Shown piece after piece: positions 50,411 through 61,629 of a DNA stretch of 64,000 nt. A model generated the notes under the pieces. It saw nothing but the letters and a program-made list of their open reading frames with translations. It made no database searches and was not told the origin of the DNA. The first letter of the stretch is position 1. Every line of letters starts with the position of its first letter. Origin of the DNA: Dioscorea cayenensis subsp. rotundata. Taxonomy: Eukaryota; Streptophyta; Magnoliopsida; Dioscoreales; Dioscoreaceae. The stretch spans positions 27,732,578 to 27,796,577 of the forward strand of contig NC_052477.1 in NCBI RefSeq assembly GCF_009730915.1. The letters run 5' to 3'. A program made the translations under genes and the position numbers.

Positions 50411-51853
50411 TTTTTTAAATATTGTTTTTAAAACTATACTAAAATAGTTATTTTTATAATTATTAATCTAAATAGGTATCTTTCATTTTTTTAAATATTA
50501 AATTTTATTTTTTTTTTAAAAAAAAAATTGTGGATTCCACTAGTTTTCTAATATTAATTTTTTTAAATGGCAGGTCTTACTAGTTTTTAATATTAAAATT
50601 TATTTTTTTAAAACCACGACGGATACTACTAGTTTTTTAAATTAAAAACCAATTTTACACTGAAACCCTTATAATTTCATAAAATTTTTATGACAGATAG
50701 TAGATCTTACCTTGACTTGAGGAAATAAGCATGTGGTATTTGATATATGTAATTCTTTGATCATCTGTAATTTCTATATTTTATTTAATGGTTCTCTTAA
50801 AATTGGTTAAAGAGATATCATTTTCTATATGGAAACAAGAATGATCATCCTATGAAAATATTGTTGTCTCCTCACTTGTAGTAATTGAATCATTATAATA
50901 AACCAAAACAAGTGATTTTTTTGTCATTGTAGAAAATTAAAAAAAAAAGTGAGTTTTTCGAGAGTAAATATGTATAGTAAAAAAATAGAGAAAGCCTAAA
51001 TGGAAGTCAATTGGTTAACACGGATAAAAAAACATACTTGAGTTCATTGATCAAGATTGAGTAGTTAGCAATCGTGGTGAAAGCTTTTTTCTTCCTCTAG
51101 AAAGCTTCAATATTAGAATTAAAATTCTACATGTAACGAGCTTGTTCTTTCGTCAAGAGTCTGTGCTTCCCTTGGTCGGTGTTCCTCTCGACCAAGGTAG
51201 CCTCCTTCGTTTAGTGGTGTGACAAGAATATGAATATTGCTAGCTTGAATATAAAGGAAATAAAATAACTTCGCAAGAAAATAAAAAACTAGAATGACAC
51301 AAGTTTTAGAGGAGAACTTCTCTATATTGATAATCTTTTTTACAACAATACTTGTGTGTTTTTACAAAAGGGACTTTGACGGTTTATATAGGTCTCTACC
51401 TAACAAATAAATGGTTATGATCAATTTGATCTAATGGTTCTTGTAAATGGGGTAGGTGCCACATGCCACTAACAATTCATCCCATCAATCCCAATAATAC
51501 TCTCCACTTGCCTAATATAACAGTTGCATGTTTGACTGCTTCAATATTTGGAGATAATTTTAATTTTTATGAATATAAAAAATTTTAACCATAACAATTT
51601 TTATCTTTTAAAATTATTTTTTAATTCAAAAAACTAGTATGACTAATCGTGGTTTTAAAAAATAAATTTTAATATTAAAACTAGCGGGACCTCCAGTTTT
51701 AACAAAAATAAAAATTTAATATTATAAAACTAGTGGAATTCATTATTTTTCTAAAAAATAAATTTCATATTAAAAAATGAAAAATATTTATTTTGATAGA
51801 TAATTATAAAAATACCTATTTTGATAATTAATTAAAAAAAATATTAAAAAAAG
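50411..51853 (-). mobile_element. MULE deletion derivative, copy 2
   Basis: Same architecture and orientation as copy 1: AT-rich terminal repeats, the promoter-like stretch GACGGTTTATATAGG, and the transposase N-terminus. The remnant starts at an ATG at 50937 (minus), where L-V-L-V-Y-Y-N is followed by several stops. It differs from copy 1 at roughly one in seven positions where I compared them by eye, so this is either an old duplication or two separate insertions. Confidence 0.7.
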
Positions 51854-51860
51854 ACCTCAG

Positions 51861-52624
51861 TAATGATTTTAAAACCAAATTAGACCGGACCGGCCTGTCG
51901 GACCGGAAAAACCAGGAACTGACCCACAATCCGGTCCAATTTTAGTGTATTTTTGTTGACCAAGATATGAACCGATCAAATCTGGCCAAACCCGGTGAAC
52001 CGAAAACGGATAGACCTCGGTTTTCTTTTATTATAAAATAAATACAGAGCCTGACAACCCTTTTTGCAGCCGTCGCATATGCTTTTCTTAGTGATGTTGA
52101 AGTAGAAGTAGGTCATGTCCAGCTGACCCCATGGATCGTAGACGGTGAAGAAACGGAGACTGGTGATGGAAAGAATGTAGATGTGGTTGTATCGTTGTAG
52201 GTGTGAGTTATCTCCTCGCCGGTGGTCTTCGTGGCAGCGTAGAGAGAAGCGTAGTGTTGGTGGGGCCAGACTCCATTGAGGCCAATGATGCAGAAACGAT
52301 AACCGCCCGCGATGTTGCTGTGCACATAGGAATTAGGGTTCTCGAGGCTTAGTGCGCGGCAAGATGCTTTACATGGGACGGTTTCAACTTTCAATATGTA
52401 TATTATTATATATATCACATATATACATATAATTATATATATATATATAATTGAAAGAGTTATGAATATATATATATATTATTATATATACATGTGATTA
52501 TATTATATATATATATATTTATGATGTCATCTGGTCAGACCGGAGTGGGTCATCTAGTTGAACCGATTGATCCGTGACCCAAATATAAAACTAATTCGTT
52601 ATCTAGTATGGTTTTAAAAATATT
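51861..52624. mobile_element. Transposon-like element with a GC-rich gene-like insert
   Basis: The ends are inverted repeats: TAATGATTTTAAAACCAAAT at left, and AATATTTTTAAAACCATACT as the reverse complement of the right. The flanks AGACCTCAG and GGGCCTCAG are a 7/9 match, as a decayed 9-bp duplication would be. Next to the left end are CCGGACCGG-type words. Inside, 52060-52385 is much more GC-rich than its surroundings and looks like captured exon sequence. Confidence 0.45.
52060..52388 (-). pseudogene. Captured gene fragment, unrecognised
   Basis: GC-rich protein-like sequence on the minus strand. One frame reads G-Y-R-F-C-I-I-G-L-N-G-V-W-P-H-Q-H-Y. A different frame further on reads F-F-T-V-Y-D-P-W-G-Q-L-D-M-T-Y-F, then N-I-T-K-K-S-I-C-D-G-C. 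Both look like real protein rather than random translation, which suggests a frame change between them. I do not recognise the family. Confidence 0.4.
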
Positions 52625-52908
52625 GGGCCTCAGTTTAGCATCAACAGAGTTGATCACTTTATTCTTTTTAATTGTTTTATATTCCGAGATTAATAATTGA
52701 AGTCCATGTTGAAACATATCTCCATCACTTCTAGCCAAAGACAAGGAGCTTTGTCTCCCTTCCAAATAATGCAAGTCCATTTATTTACTTAATAAAATTC
52801 AACTTATATCAATCAAGTAATGAAAACAATATCAAATACTTAATTTTTAGATATATAAAAGAAAAAGAGCATTCTCTCCCTTGTATATGATTTAATGGTT
52901 CACATATA

Positions 52909-53034
52909 GGCTTTATTTTTTTAAATTAATGTGATTTTTTATTTAATTACGAAAATAAGTATATTTTAAATTATTTATGAAAGTAAAGAGGATGATACTG
53001 TTGTTAGTGGATGTTGTTAAAAAAAAAAAAAGCC
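52909..53034. mobile_element. Short foldback (MITE-like) element
   Basis: Begins GGCTTTATTTTTTTAAATT and ends AAAAAAAAAAAAGCC. The left half shares the words ATGTGATTTTTTATTTAATTA and AAAATAAGTATATTTTAAATT with the element at 63846-63980, so the two belong to one family. Confidence 0.5.
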
Positions 53035-53513
53035 TATAGTTGATGGATTTTATCTTTTATTTTCTTTTATTAATGATATGTGATTTTAGCTTTGCTTCAA
53101 ATTTTGGATTTCCTAATTTTGATTATGAATTTAATTGAATAATAAATATAAAAATTATGAATGAAATTTAATAATAAATATAGAATTATGTATTTATGTC
53201 AGAAGTGAATAAAATTTTCTCTTAAAAGTTAAAATAACCATTTCACACACCATGTAAATTTAATTTACATATTTATCCAAGCGCCTTAATAATGGAATTA
53301 GTATCTGTGATGTGATACTTTTGAAATGTTTTATTACAAATATAGTTCCAAATAAATATAGTTCTTCCAATTTGCCTTACATATTTATCCTTTCTGTACA
53401 AGTTAATGACTTGAAATTGTTTGATGTACATATATTATTTGTTATATATATAAATATATATATAATTGTTCAATGAATATGAATGGATCCATTCATTCTT
53501 CTCTCTTCTATTA

Positions 53514-54071
53514 TGGTATCAGATTAGGTTATCTTCTCCAGCCATCTCTGTTTTCGGTCTTCTTCTCCGGCCATCTTCACCGGTCTTCACTTTCTTAGAC
53601 CAACTTTTTCTCCCTCTTCGGCGATTTTCTTCTTTCTCACCGACTCCTCAACCACACCGTATCTTTCCTTCATTCATTCTTCACTCGAACCGCCGCCTGC
53701 CGAGCCTCCCACCGCCCGGCTCTGCCACCACTACTCGGTTTCACACCGCCTCTCATCGCCTCCACAATGCCCGGGTACCAGCGACTTGCAGCACACCGGC
53801 CATTGAGGCCCTACGACGCTCGCCCGCTCGCTGCAGGACGACAGCCGCCGCTCGTCCGCCAGCTGCAGTGGCCCACTGCTTGTCCGCCGCCAACCTGCTC
53901 ATCGGCGTAGCTCACCGATTTCTCTCCTGTAGCCTCATCTTGCCCCAAAAAGACCCAACAAGGTGGCAGACAGCTACTAGATACATAAAGGCATAAAGCT
54001 TGAAGTGATGAGTACTAGACTTGAAGTGATGGCAGACAAATATTAGGGGACCAATTGACCAAACCAGCTAG
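53514..54071 (+). other. Leader and possible 5' gag of the second Copia element
   Basis: Starts with the primer-binding site. The sequence to about 54000 is C/T-rich and open in one frame, but it is Pro/Ser/Arg-rich and not gag-like; it is probably an untranslated leader. It ends at CCAGCTAG, the target duplication of hAT copy A. Confidence 0.5.
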
Positions 54072-55262
54072 TAGAGGTGGGCACGGGCCGTCCAGTTCAA
54101 TAACCCGTAGCCGGCCCGTCATCTAGAGCGGCGGTTACTGGATTGGGGTTTTCCCAACCCGTGACCCGGGCTGGGTTGACCCGCGGGTCAAAACTGGTTG
54201 AGCCCGTGGCCAGGGTCAAACCCGTTAATGTTATTATTTTGTTTTTAATACTAAGTATTTGTTGGTCGTGGGATTTGAACCCACGATCTCGAACTTGGAT
54301 AGCAGAAAACCCAACCACTTGAGCTACAATTCATTTCTAATATTTATTGGAAAGAATTATATATAGATAGATGTAGGATATGGATCAAAATATTTTATAT
54401 ATTTAATTTATAAAAAATTAAGAAACCATATAATAAATTAAAAAATTATACAAATCAATTAGTAAAATATCAAACAATAAATTTTCATAAATATTTTTTA
54501 AAAAATTAATTATTTTGTTAATTATCTTTTTGGCTCATAAACACTAAATCTCTACATATGCACACTTTTAAATTCTCTTAAATAGCGCACTCTTATTTGT
54601 CACATATATATTAGATTATTTTGTTTCAATTTATAAAATAAAAAATAAAATTACAAAAAATTGTTTTTAAATTATGTAAATCAATTTATAAAAAAATATA
54701 TTAGTAAAAAAAAGAATATCTTTGAATAATGGTTCACACCATATTATTTTGATTTGTAACTTTTTTTCAATGATCATATGATAAGCACAATAATAACCCT
54801 ATTGTTAAAGACCAAAGTAAAAATCTAGAGCCAACCCTAATTATAATAAATAAATAAGTTGATGATAACTTCAATTTAAAAATAAGAATACTACTTGATA
54901 TATTCATTTTGTTGCACTTAAAAAAAGATGTGCTAATAATTTAATTTGATAGATAAATAAATTAAAAAAATGTAGTTTTTATCCTTTTTAAAAATTATTT
55001 TGATATGTCTTAAAAATTTTTTTAAGTTATTATAAATTATTTTAAATTTTTTTGTTGTTTGGGATTAAATTTAAAAAAATATTTTTGTAACTTCTTTATA
55101 TTTATTTATGTTTTTAAACTATAACAAGAAAAAAATTTATAGACCAATTGGTTAATGCTATTTTTCCCACGTGATGCAGTCCTAGGTTCAAACCCCATCT
55201 ATAACACATTTTTTGGTTATTTACAAAAACCCGCCGGGTCAAACGGGCCTGGCCCGGACCCG
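54072..55262. mobile_element. hAT-like element copy A, right end missing
   Basis: Starts TAGAGGTGGGCACGGGCC immediately after CCAGCTAG (54064-54071). It is collinear with the reverse complement of copy B. It stops at 55262 within GGCCCGGACCCG, where Copia RNase H sequence begins, so about 200 bp including the right terminal repeat are missing. Two tRNA-like A-box/B-box modules sit near its ends: minus strand 54261-54332 and plus strand 55139-55207. Confidence 0.8.
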
Positions 55263-58200
55263 CTACAGCAATCTGAAGGGCCCCAATACTATCACAATGA
55301 ATAGGAATGAGAAAAGTGATCGATACACCAAAGTCCTTTAGGATCAAGTGAACCCAAAGTACCTCTTGGACGGAAGAAACCAAAGCACGAATCTTAGCCT
55401 CAGCACTAAACTTGGCAACAGTATGTTGGTTCTTGGTCTTCCAAACAATAAGAGAAAACCCAAGAAAGATACAGTAACCATTGACAGAGACCCGATCATC
55501 AAGAGAACTGACCCAGGTAGCATCAGATTCTTGTAGCTGAAGAATAGACTGACGTGAGTAGAACAAATCACACGAGGCAGTGCCACGAAGATATCGCAAC
55601 ACCCGGAGAAAATGAGCATAATGAACAGAAGTGGGGCCCGCAACAAACTGACTGAGAATATGTACAGATTGGGAAATGGCAGGACGTGTAACGATTAAGA
55701 ATACCAAGCTACCAACGAGATACCAATAGTGAGAAGGATCCAATAAGGAACCTCATCGAAGCTCAAAGCTGCAAATGTAGCTCCATCGGTGTAACAGTTA
55801 TGCGAGTGTCTGTTAAACCAAAGCGAGCAAGTAGATCAAGATTGTAATGCTGCTAAAAGAGACGATAGCCATTAGGATGACAGGTGATCTCGATACCCAG
55901 GAAGTAATGAAGTAAACCTAGATCAGTAATCAAGAAGGTCTCACACAGTTTCTGCTTCACAAAAGTAATATGAGCAGAATTATCACTAGTAAGGATCATG
56001 TCATCCACATACAGAAGAAGAATGTACGAAGACTACCAGATTATGTATACTCGGAGTAAAACCGGCAGCCTCAACAACTATATTGAATTGCTCAAACCAG
56101 GCATGGGGAGCCTATTTGAGATCATAGAGAGTGCGCTGAAGATGACAAACAAACCCCAGAGGCACATGAAGAGCAGGGGGAGGAGTCATGTAAACTTCTT
56201 CCAATTCATTGTGAAGAAATGCATTTTTCACATCAAGTTAATGTAGTACCCACCCACGAACAACGGCAACAGCAACCAATGTGTGCACATTCTGCATGCG
56301 AGCCTCTTGTGCAAAAGTCTCCTCATAGTCACGACTATACTCATGCTGAAAATCATGAGCAAAAAGACGCGCTTTATAGCACTCAAGAGACCTATCAGAA
56401 TGGGTCTTCACCTGGTAGATCCAACGACAAGTAATAAGAATAGCATGAGCAGGAAGAGGAACCAGATCCCATGTGTGAGTAAGAAAAATGCATCATGCTC
56501 TTTTGTCATGGAGGCCCACCACTCAGGTGACCGGACAACTTCCCTGTAGGTACCTGGCTCAAAGACATCTGAATCACTATTGCTCACAGAGGCGTAACAA
56601 TCAGGAGTATATAAAGTAGAGCGATCACGTAAGGTGTAAGTGTGAGAGGGTACCTCAAGAGCTGGATTGATAGTAGGAGAGGCGTCAGAGATGATCGCCC
56701 GAGATGGAGACTATGCGGGATACCGACAGTGGTATATGAAATGAATAGGCGAATGAACAAGAGGAAGCGAGGAAGGAGGGGAAGACACTACAGGAGACTC
56801 AATAGATAAAGGAGGAGAGGGGTCAACAGAGAAGTGAGAAAGAAGCTCTAAAGAAGGGTCGAATGATGGAGGAGAGGAAGACACAGGGGGAGCATTTCCA
56901 GCCGAAGGGATAAAGAAAATGATAGACAGAGGGATCGAGGGAGTTGGGGACTCAATGGAAGAAGAAGAAGCATAGAAGGAAGTGGACTCATCAAACATAA
57001 CATCACGGAAGATGCGAATACGACAAGTAACGGGATCATAACAACGATAACCTTTATGCTCAAGGCTGTATACCAAAAAACACAAGAAACAGACAAGGCC
57101 GTTAGCTTTGTTCTCTCCCTAGTTGAGAGCAAAACAAATTAAAGCAGCGACAACTAAAAACACAAAGATAATTATAGCTGGGTGGTGTCCCATGGAGACA
57201 CTCACTTGGGCGATGACTATTCAGGTGAGAAGAGAGTTGTAGGTTAATGAGATAAACAACAGTGCTAATAGCTTGAACTCAAAAATGATGAGGAAGAAAA
57301 ACACCTAAAAGAAGAGCATGAGTCGTCTCTAATTAGGATGTGACGATATTTGCATTTAGCGACCTCATTCTGAGGATGAGCCCAATGACAGGACAACTGA
57401 GGCAAGATGCCCTCAAAATACAAAAATGCAAGAAAGGCGTGAGAGGTGTACTTATTGCCAGAGTCAAATCGAAAGGTCTTGATAGGGCAGAGAACTAAGT
57501 ATGTATCATAGCAGTAAAAGAGCGATAGATAGACAATAACACGCTACGATGAGGCATAAGATAAAGCCTGGTGAAACGAGTGTAATCATGTATAAAAAGG
57601 ACATAATAGCGATCACCATATTTAGAGACAAAGGGAGCAGGATCCTAAACATCAGAGTGAATAAGCTCAAAAGGAACAGTAATCTAAGACACACTCAAAA
57701 GATAAGGATGTTGGAGCTGCTTACCGAGCTTACAGCCAAAACAGTCTATATCAGAAGGAGGAGAGACATCTCCTAAAACACCATGACGAACAAGGGATGA
57801 CATACAAAAAAAACATAAGTGGGTAAGACGGTGATAACACTTATGATGAGACTGAACGGTAGTATAACAGTGATGAACAGGTTCAACTGATGATGGAAAA
57901 CGAAGGGAATCCAACGCATAAACTCCATTATAACGACAACGAGCTCCAATCACCATCCGACTGCGATTCTTTAAATGACATGAGGTACGGTTATAGATAA
58001 CTTAACAATTATAATCAGTAAGCTGGCTAACAGACATAAGATTACTGGATAAACGAAAACATGAGAGACTAAAGGGATTGAGAAAGTACTATATGAGAGA
58101 TGACCAGTAGAGAACAGGAAGAAATGTACCATCAGCAGTGCGAACACTGGTGACATGAAAAGGTTAATGGGAATGGAGAAGATGAGTGCCATCAGGGGTC

Positions 58201-58970
58201 ATGTGGAGAGAAATACTAGAGTCAAGAAACCAAAGGGGACAGAAACTACTTGAAGCAAAGGGAGCAACCTGAGCAGAACGCACATTACCAGTAGAGGCGC
58301 AGGAATTCGCCAAATGGAACTGCTGGAATTACCAGAACATCTGTAAGAACTACTGATCGGCTGGGAGAAAGAAGTAGGAAAGGTTTGTACAGAGTGTCAG
58401 GGGAGGGGGAGGCGTGGGAAGAAAAGATTGAGCAGATGGAGAAGCGCTACAAGGAGTGACATGCAAAAGTTCACACTGCTTCTTTCGACAATCACGTGCA
58501 AGAAGGCCCAGTATACCACAATTGTGACAAGTTACGTTAAATTTCAGTCGTGGGAGAAACTGAGAGAAAATAGGAGTTGCAGAGGCCGTAAAGGTACAAC
58601 CCCTTTGTGAAAGCAGTTTGGAGATAGATTTTTCCTTAGGCGGAGCGTAACTGAACCCATAAACATCCATATTCTTTTTATATAAAAATATATATATAGA
58701 TTTAAATGTGAGACAATTAGTGTGTATATATATATATATTAAATTTCAAACGGCAGGTGGTTGGCCCATGTCCCCAAAGAGAAAATAATGTAATTCTTGG
58801 GATTTTAATTGCATGGGAATTAGGATATTGATTATATATTATATATATATTTTTAATTCCTATGTCACTGTCACTATGATATAAAATGATAAAAATAAAG
58901 GTAATCACGGGATGGGATGCTGCATACGCCTGATGAGTTTTGTTAATAATAAAATAGGTACTAGCTGGTA
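55263..58970 (-). pseudogene. Inverted gag-pol interior of the second Copia element
   Basis: On minus, from 58670 downward: gag end with C-H-N-C-G-I-L-G-L-L-A-R-D-C (a CCHC knuckle with one changed position), and integrase zinc finger and core (57684-57956 and following, H-H-C-Y, then C-F-G-C-K-L-G-K). A linker follows (56711-57085, Y-D-P-V-T-C-R-I-R-I-F-R-D-V). RT has Y-V-D-D-M near 56000. RNase H runs 55743-55263 (L-R-Y-L-R-G-T, then A-E-A-K-I-R-A-L, then H-C-D-S-I-G-A-L-Q-I-A). RNase H stops at 55263 in mid-domain, and its continuation (H-F-T-R-Y-H-V-L, then V-A-D-F-F-T-K-A) is found on plus at 60423. Many stops; inactive. Confidence 0.85.
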
Positions 58971-58978
58971 GAGGTGGG

Positions 58979-60422
58979 CACGGGCCGGTTAATCGGGTCC
59001 GCCGGGCCCGACCCGCCGGGTCCGGTTCACCGAAACCGGACCCGGAACCGCCCGTGCTACTGGGGAGACCCTCCGGGCCGGGTTGACCCGGCAGGCCCGC
59101 CGGGTCTGGTTCATTCTGTGAATAAACCGGACCCGGCCCGGCTTATCATAGAACCCGCCGGGTCCGAGCCAGGCCCGTTTGACCAGGCGGATTTTTGTAA
59201 ATAACCAAAAAAACGTGTTATAGATCAGGGTTTGAACCTGGGACCTCTCACACGTGAAAAATAAAGATTAACCAATTGGCACTATAAATTTTTTTTCGTT
59301 ATAGTTTAAAAACATAAATAAATATAAAGAAGTTACAAAATATTTTTTTAAATTTAATCCCAAACAACAAAAAAACTTTAAAAATAATTTATAATAACTT
59401 AAAAAAATTTTTAATACATATCAAAAATAATTTTAAAAAGGATAAAAAAAGCTACATTTTTTTAATTTATTTATCTATCAAATTAAATTATTAGCACATC
59501 TTTTTTTAAGTGCAACAAAACGTATATATCAAGTAGTATTCTTATTTTTAAATTGAAGTTATCATCAACTTATTTATTTATTATAATTAGGGTTGGCTCT
59601 AGATTTTTACTTTTGGTCTTTAACAATAGGGTTATTATTGTGCTTATCATATGATCATTGAAAAAAGTTACTAAATCAAAAATAATATGGTGTGAACCAT
59701 TATTCAAAGATATTCTTTTTTTTACTAATATATTTTTTTTATAAATTGATTTACATAATTTAAAAACAATTTTTTGTAATTTTATTTTTTATTTTATAAA
59801 TTGAAACAAAATAATCTAATATATATGTGACAAATAAGAGTCTGCTTATTTAAGAGAATTTAAAAAGTGTCAGTATGTAGAGATTTAGTGTTTATGAGCT
59901 AAAAAAGATAATTAACAAAAATAATTAATTTTTTTAAAAAAATATTTATGAAAAATTTATTGTTTGATATTTTACTAATTGATTTGTATAATTTTTTTAA
60001 TTTATTATATGGTTTCTTAATTTTTTTATAAATTAAATATATAAAAATATTTTTGATCCATATCCTACATCTATCTATATATAATTCTTTCCAATAAATA
60101 TTAGAAACAAATCAGAAATCTCAGTGATTGGGTTTTTGCTATCCAGTTCAAGATCATCGGGTTCAAATCCCACGACCAACAAGTACTTAGTATTAAAAAC
60201 AAAATAATAACATTAACTCGGGTTTGACCCGGCCACGGGCCCAACTGGGTTTTGACTCGGCGGGTCAACCCGCCGTCACGGGTTGGGAAAAACCCTCAAC
60301 TCAGAATCGCCCGTCTACAGACGGGCGGTTCTGAGTCAATGAACCGACCAGCGGGGTCATTGAACCGGCTGGTCGGGCACCCGGGGCCGGGCTGTTTTCC
60401 GGACGGCCCGTGCCCACCTCTA
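58979..60422. mobile_element. hAT-like element copy B, complete
   Basis: 1,444 bp with TAGAGGTGGGCACGGGCC at the left and its reverse complement at the right. It is inverted relative to copy A. Left flank CTAGCTGG (58971-58978); right flank CACTTCAC (60423-60430). These do not match each other, but the left flank is the exact reverse complement of copy A's flank. It has the same two outward-pointing tRNA-like modules (minus near 59212-59287; plus near 60121-60180) and no transposase. Confidence 0.85.
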
Positions 60423-60585
60423 CACTTCACCAGATATCATGTACTTGCCTAGACTGTGTCAATTCACTATCTTCCTACAAAGGTCCAAGTGGCTGATTTT
60501 TTCACCAAGGCGCAAATGCGTAATCTGCATTTCTTAATGTTATCCAAACTCAAGACACACGATCCGCCTTGAGTTTGAGTGAGGG
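60423..60585 (+). pseudogene. 3' end of Copia RNase H on the plus strand
   Basis: Reads H-F-T-R-Y-H-V-L, then H-Y-L-P-T-K-V-Q-V-A-D-F-F-T-K-A-Q and L-S-K-L-K, the standard C-terminus of Copia RNase H. A short purine-rich tract and the right LTR follow. It is the missing end of the inverted pol frame. Confidence 0.85.
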
Positions 60586-60759
60586 TGTTAGATGTATGTA
60601 TATATATGTTGTTAGATATGTGTGTATATATGCATGTATGTATATAAGTATATTTATATTATTGGTTACTATATGTAGACCCAAAGTTCACACATGAGAA
60701 TTGTTCAATTAATATTAATTGATCCATTCATTAATATTCTTCTTTCTTGTATCAGAAAT

Positions 60760-61176
60760 CAAGAGGCAAACCCCTTGCCAATTTTTTTTTTTACTAAATC
60801 ACTCTAATTAAATTAACTCAAAAGAGAAAAATTTTCTTGAATGTTCTATATGGTTTCTAGAAATTCAAAGATAAGGATGAAAAATGATGATTGTGTTATC
60901 ACTTACACCTTTTCATTGGTATAAAATTAAATCACGTAGAGAATTTGTCAAACTTGTGCCATAAATAGTCATTTGAAATGTTCAGTGATAAGTGGGGGAC
61001 ACTTCTAATTCATTGAAACAACAAGAAGCAACTTGACATTAAAAAGAAGAAGAAAATTCCCAATATAATGAATGCATGAACGCTATAAAAAAAAATGGGG
61101 GAAAAGAAAACATATCCATTTCTTCAAAGCTCCATAACTCTTCCCTTACTTTCATAATTTTCTCTCCTTTCTCTTC
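60760..61176 (+). promoter_or_regulatory. Promoter region of the RING-H2 gene
   Basis: About 415 bases from the Copia target duplication to the ATG. A TATA-like CTATAAAAAA lies at about 61083-61092, giving an expected start near 61115 and a leader of about 60 bases ending in a C/T-rich stretch. The nearby Copia right LTR could influence expression. Confidence 0.5.
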
Positions 61177-61629
61177 ATGGAAATAACAACACTCTTGTTT
61201 CATTTATTCATTGCCATCCTACTAACTCATGGTGTAACCCTTCTTCTTCTCCTCAAAATCTTAGTTTTCAAATATTTAGTACCTCTTCTTCCACTTCAAA
61301 TGAGAGCTTGGCTACTTGTAAATTTTCACCAATATTCATGTCCTTATGATCAAAAGACATTTTTGAAGTTGTTAGGAGACATTCAGCTAAATAGCATTAA
61401 ATTATGTGAGAATTCTTTAGAGGTAGAGTGCGTGGTTTGTATGACTAATATAAGAAATGGTGAAGAGATTAGGGAGCTTAAGTGTAGGCATCTCTTCCAC
61501 AAGACCTGCTTGGATGGATGGCTTGAGCATGGCCATGCTACTTGTCCTCTTTGCCGGAGTTCCTTGTTCTCTACCGGAGAAAAGACGACCGACCAAAGCT
61601 CAAGGAGAAGAAGGGGATGGAAGAGCTAG
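61177..61629 (+). CDS. Membrane-anchored RING-H2 finger E3 ubiquitin ligase
   Basis: Single exon, 150 residues, ATG at 61177, stop TAG at 61627-61629. Residues about 4-38 are strongly hydrophobic, a likely transmembrane anchor. The RING-H2 domain spans residues 85-126: C85-x2-C88-x14-C103-x1-H105-x2-H108-x2-C111-x11-C123-x2-C126, with Trp115 in C-L-D-G-W-L and Pro124 in C-P-L-C, all expected for E2 binding. The C-terminus is basic (S-S-R-R-R-R-G-W). Small intronless proteins with an N-terminal hydrophobic segment and RING-H2 resemble the plant RHA/XERICO/BRH1 or ATL types, which ubiquitinate targets in stress and hormone responses. Subfamily and substrate cannot be told from the sequence. Confidence 0.9.
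   Translation: MEITTLLFHLFIAILLTHGVTLLLLLKILVFKYLVPLLPLQMRAWLLVNFHQYSCPYDQKTFLKLLGDIQLNSIKLCENSLEVECVVCMTNIRNGEEIRELKCRHLFHKTCLDGWLEHGHATCPLCRSSLFSTGEKTTDQSSRRRRGWKS

Larger units (their letters stand above)
53418..60754 (+). mobile_element. Short-LTR Ty1-Copia element with two hAT insertions and an inverted interior
   Basis: Left LTR 53418-53513 and right LTR 60586-60754 both start TGTTWGATGTA and end TATYA. They share an ATTGTTCAATnAATATnAATnG block and are flanked by GAAAT (53413-53417 and 60755-60759). The primer-binding site TGGTATCAGATT starts at 53514. The final RNase H segment and purine-rich region before the right LTR (60423-60585) read on plus. Everything between 55263 and 58978 is Copia gag-pol on minus. 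The element is about 7.3 kb, including about 2.6 kb of hAT sequence. Confidence 0.85.

Noticed and set aside
53466..53996. 176-codon plus-strand frame
   Set aside because: Starts inside the left LTR of the second Copia element and is Pro/Ser/Arg-rich leader sequence without gag features.
54261..54332. A real tRNA gene
   Set aside because: A-box and B-box are present, but the acceptor stem does not pair properly and the module recurs within hAT copies, so it is treated as tRNA-like transposon sequence.
58979..59204. GC-rich open frame with Gly/Pro repeats
   Set aside because: It is the subterminal GGGCCCGACCCG-type repeat region of hAT copy B, open only because of composition.
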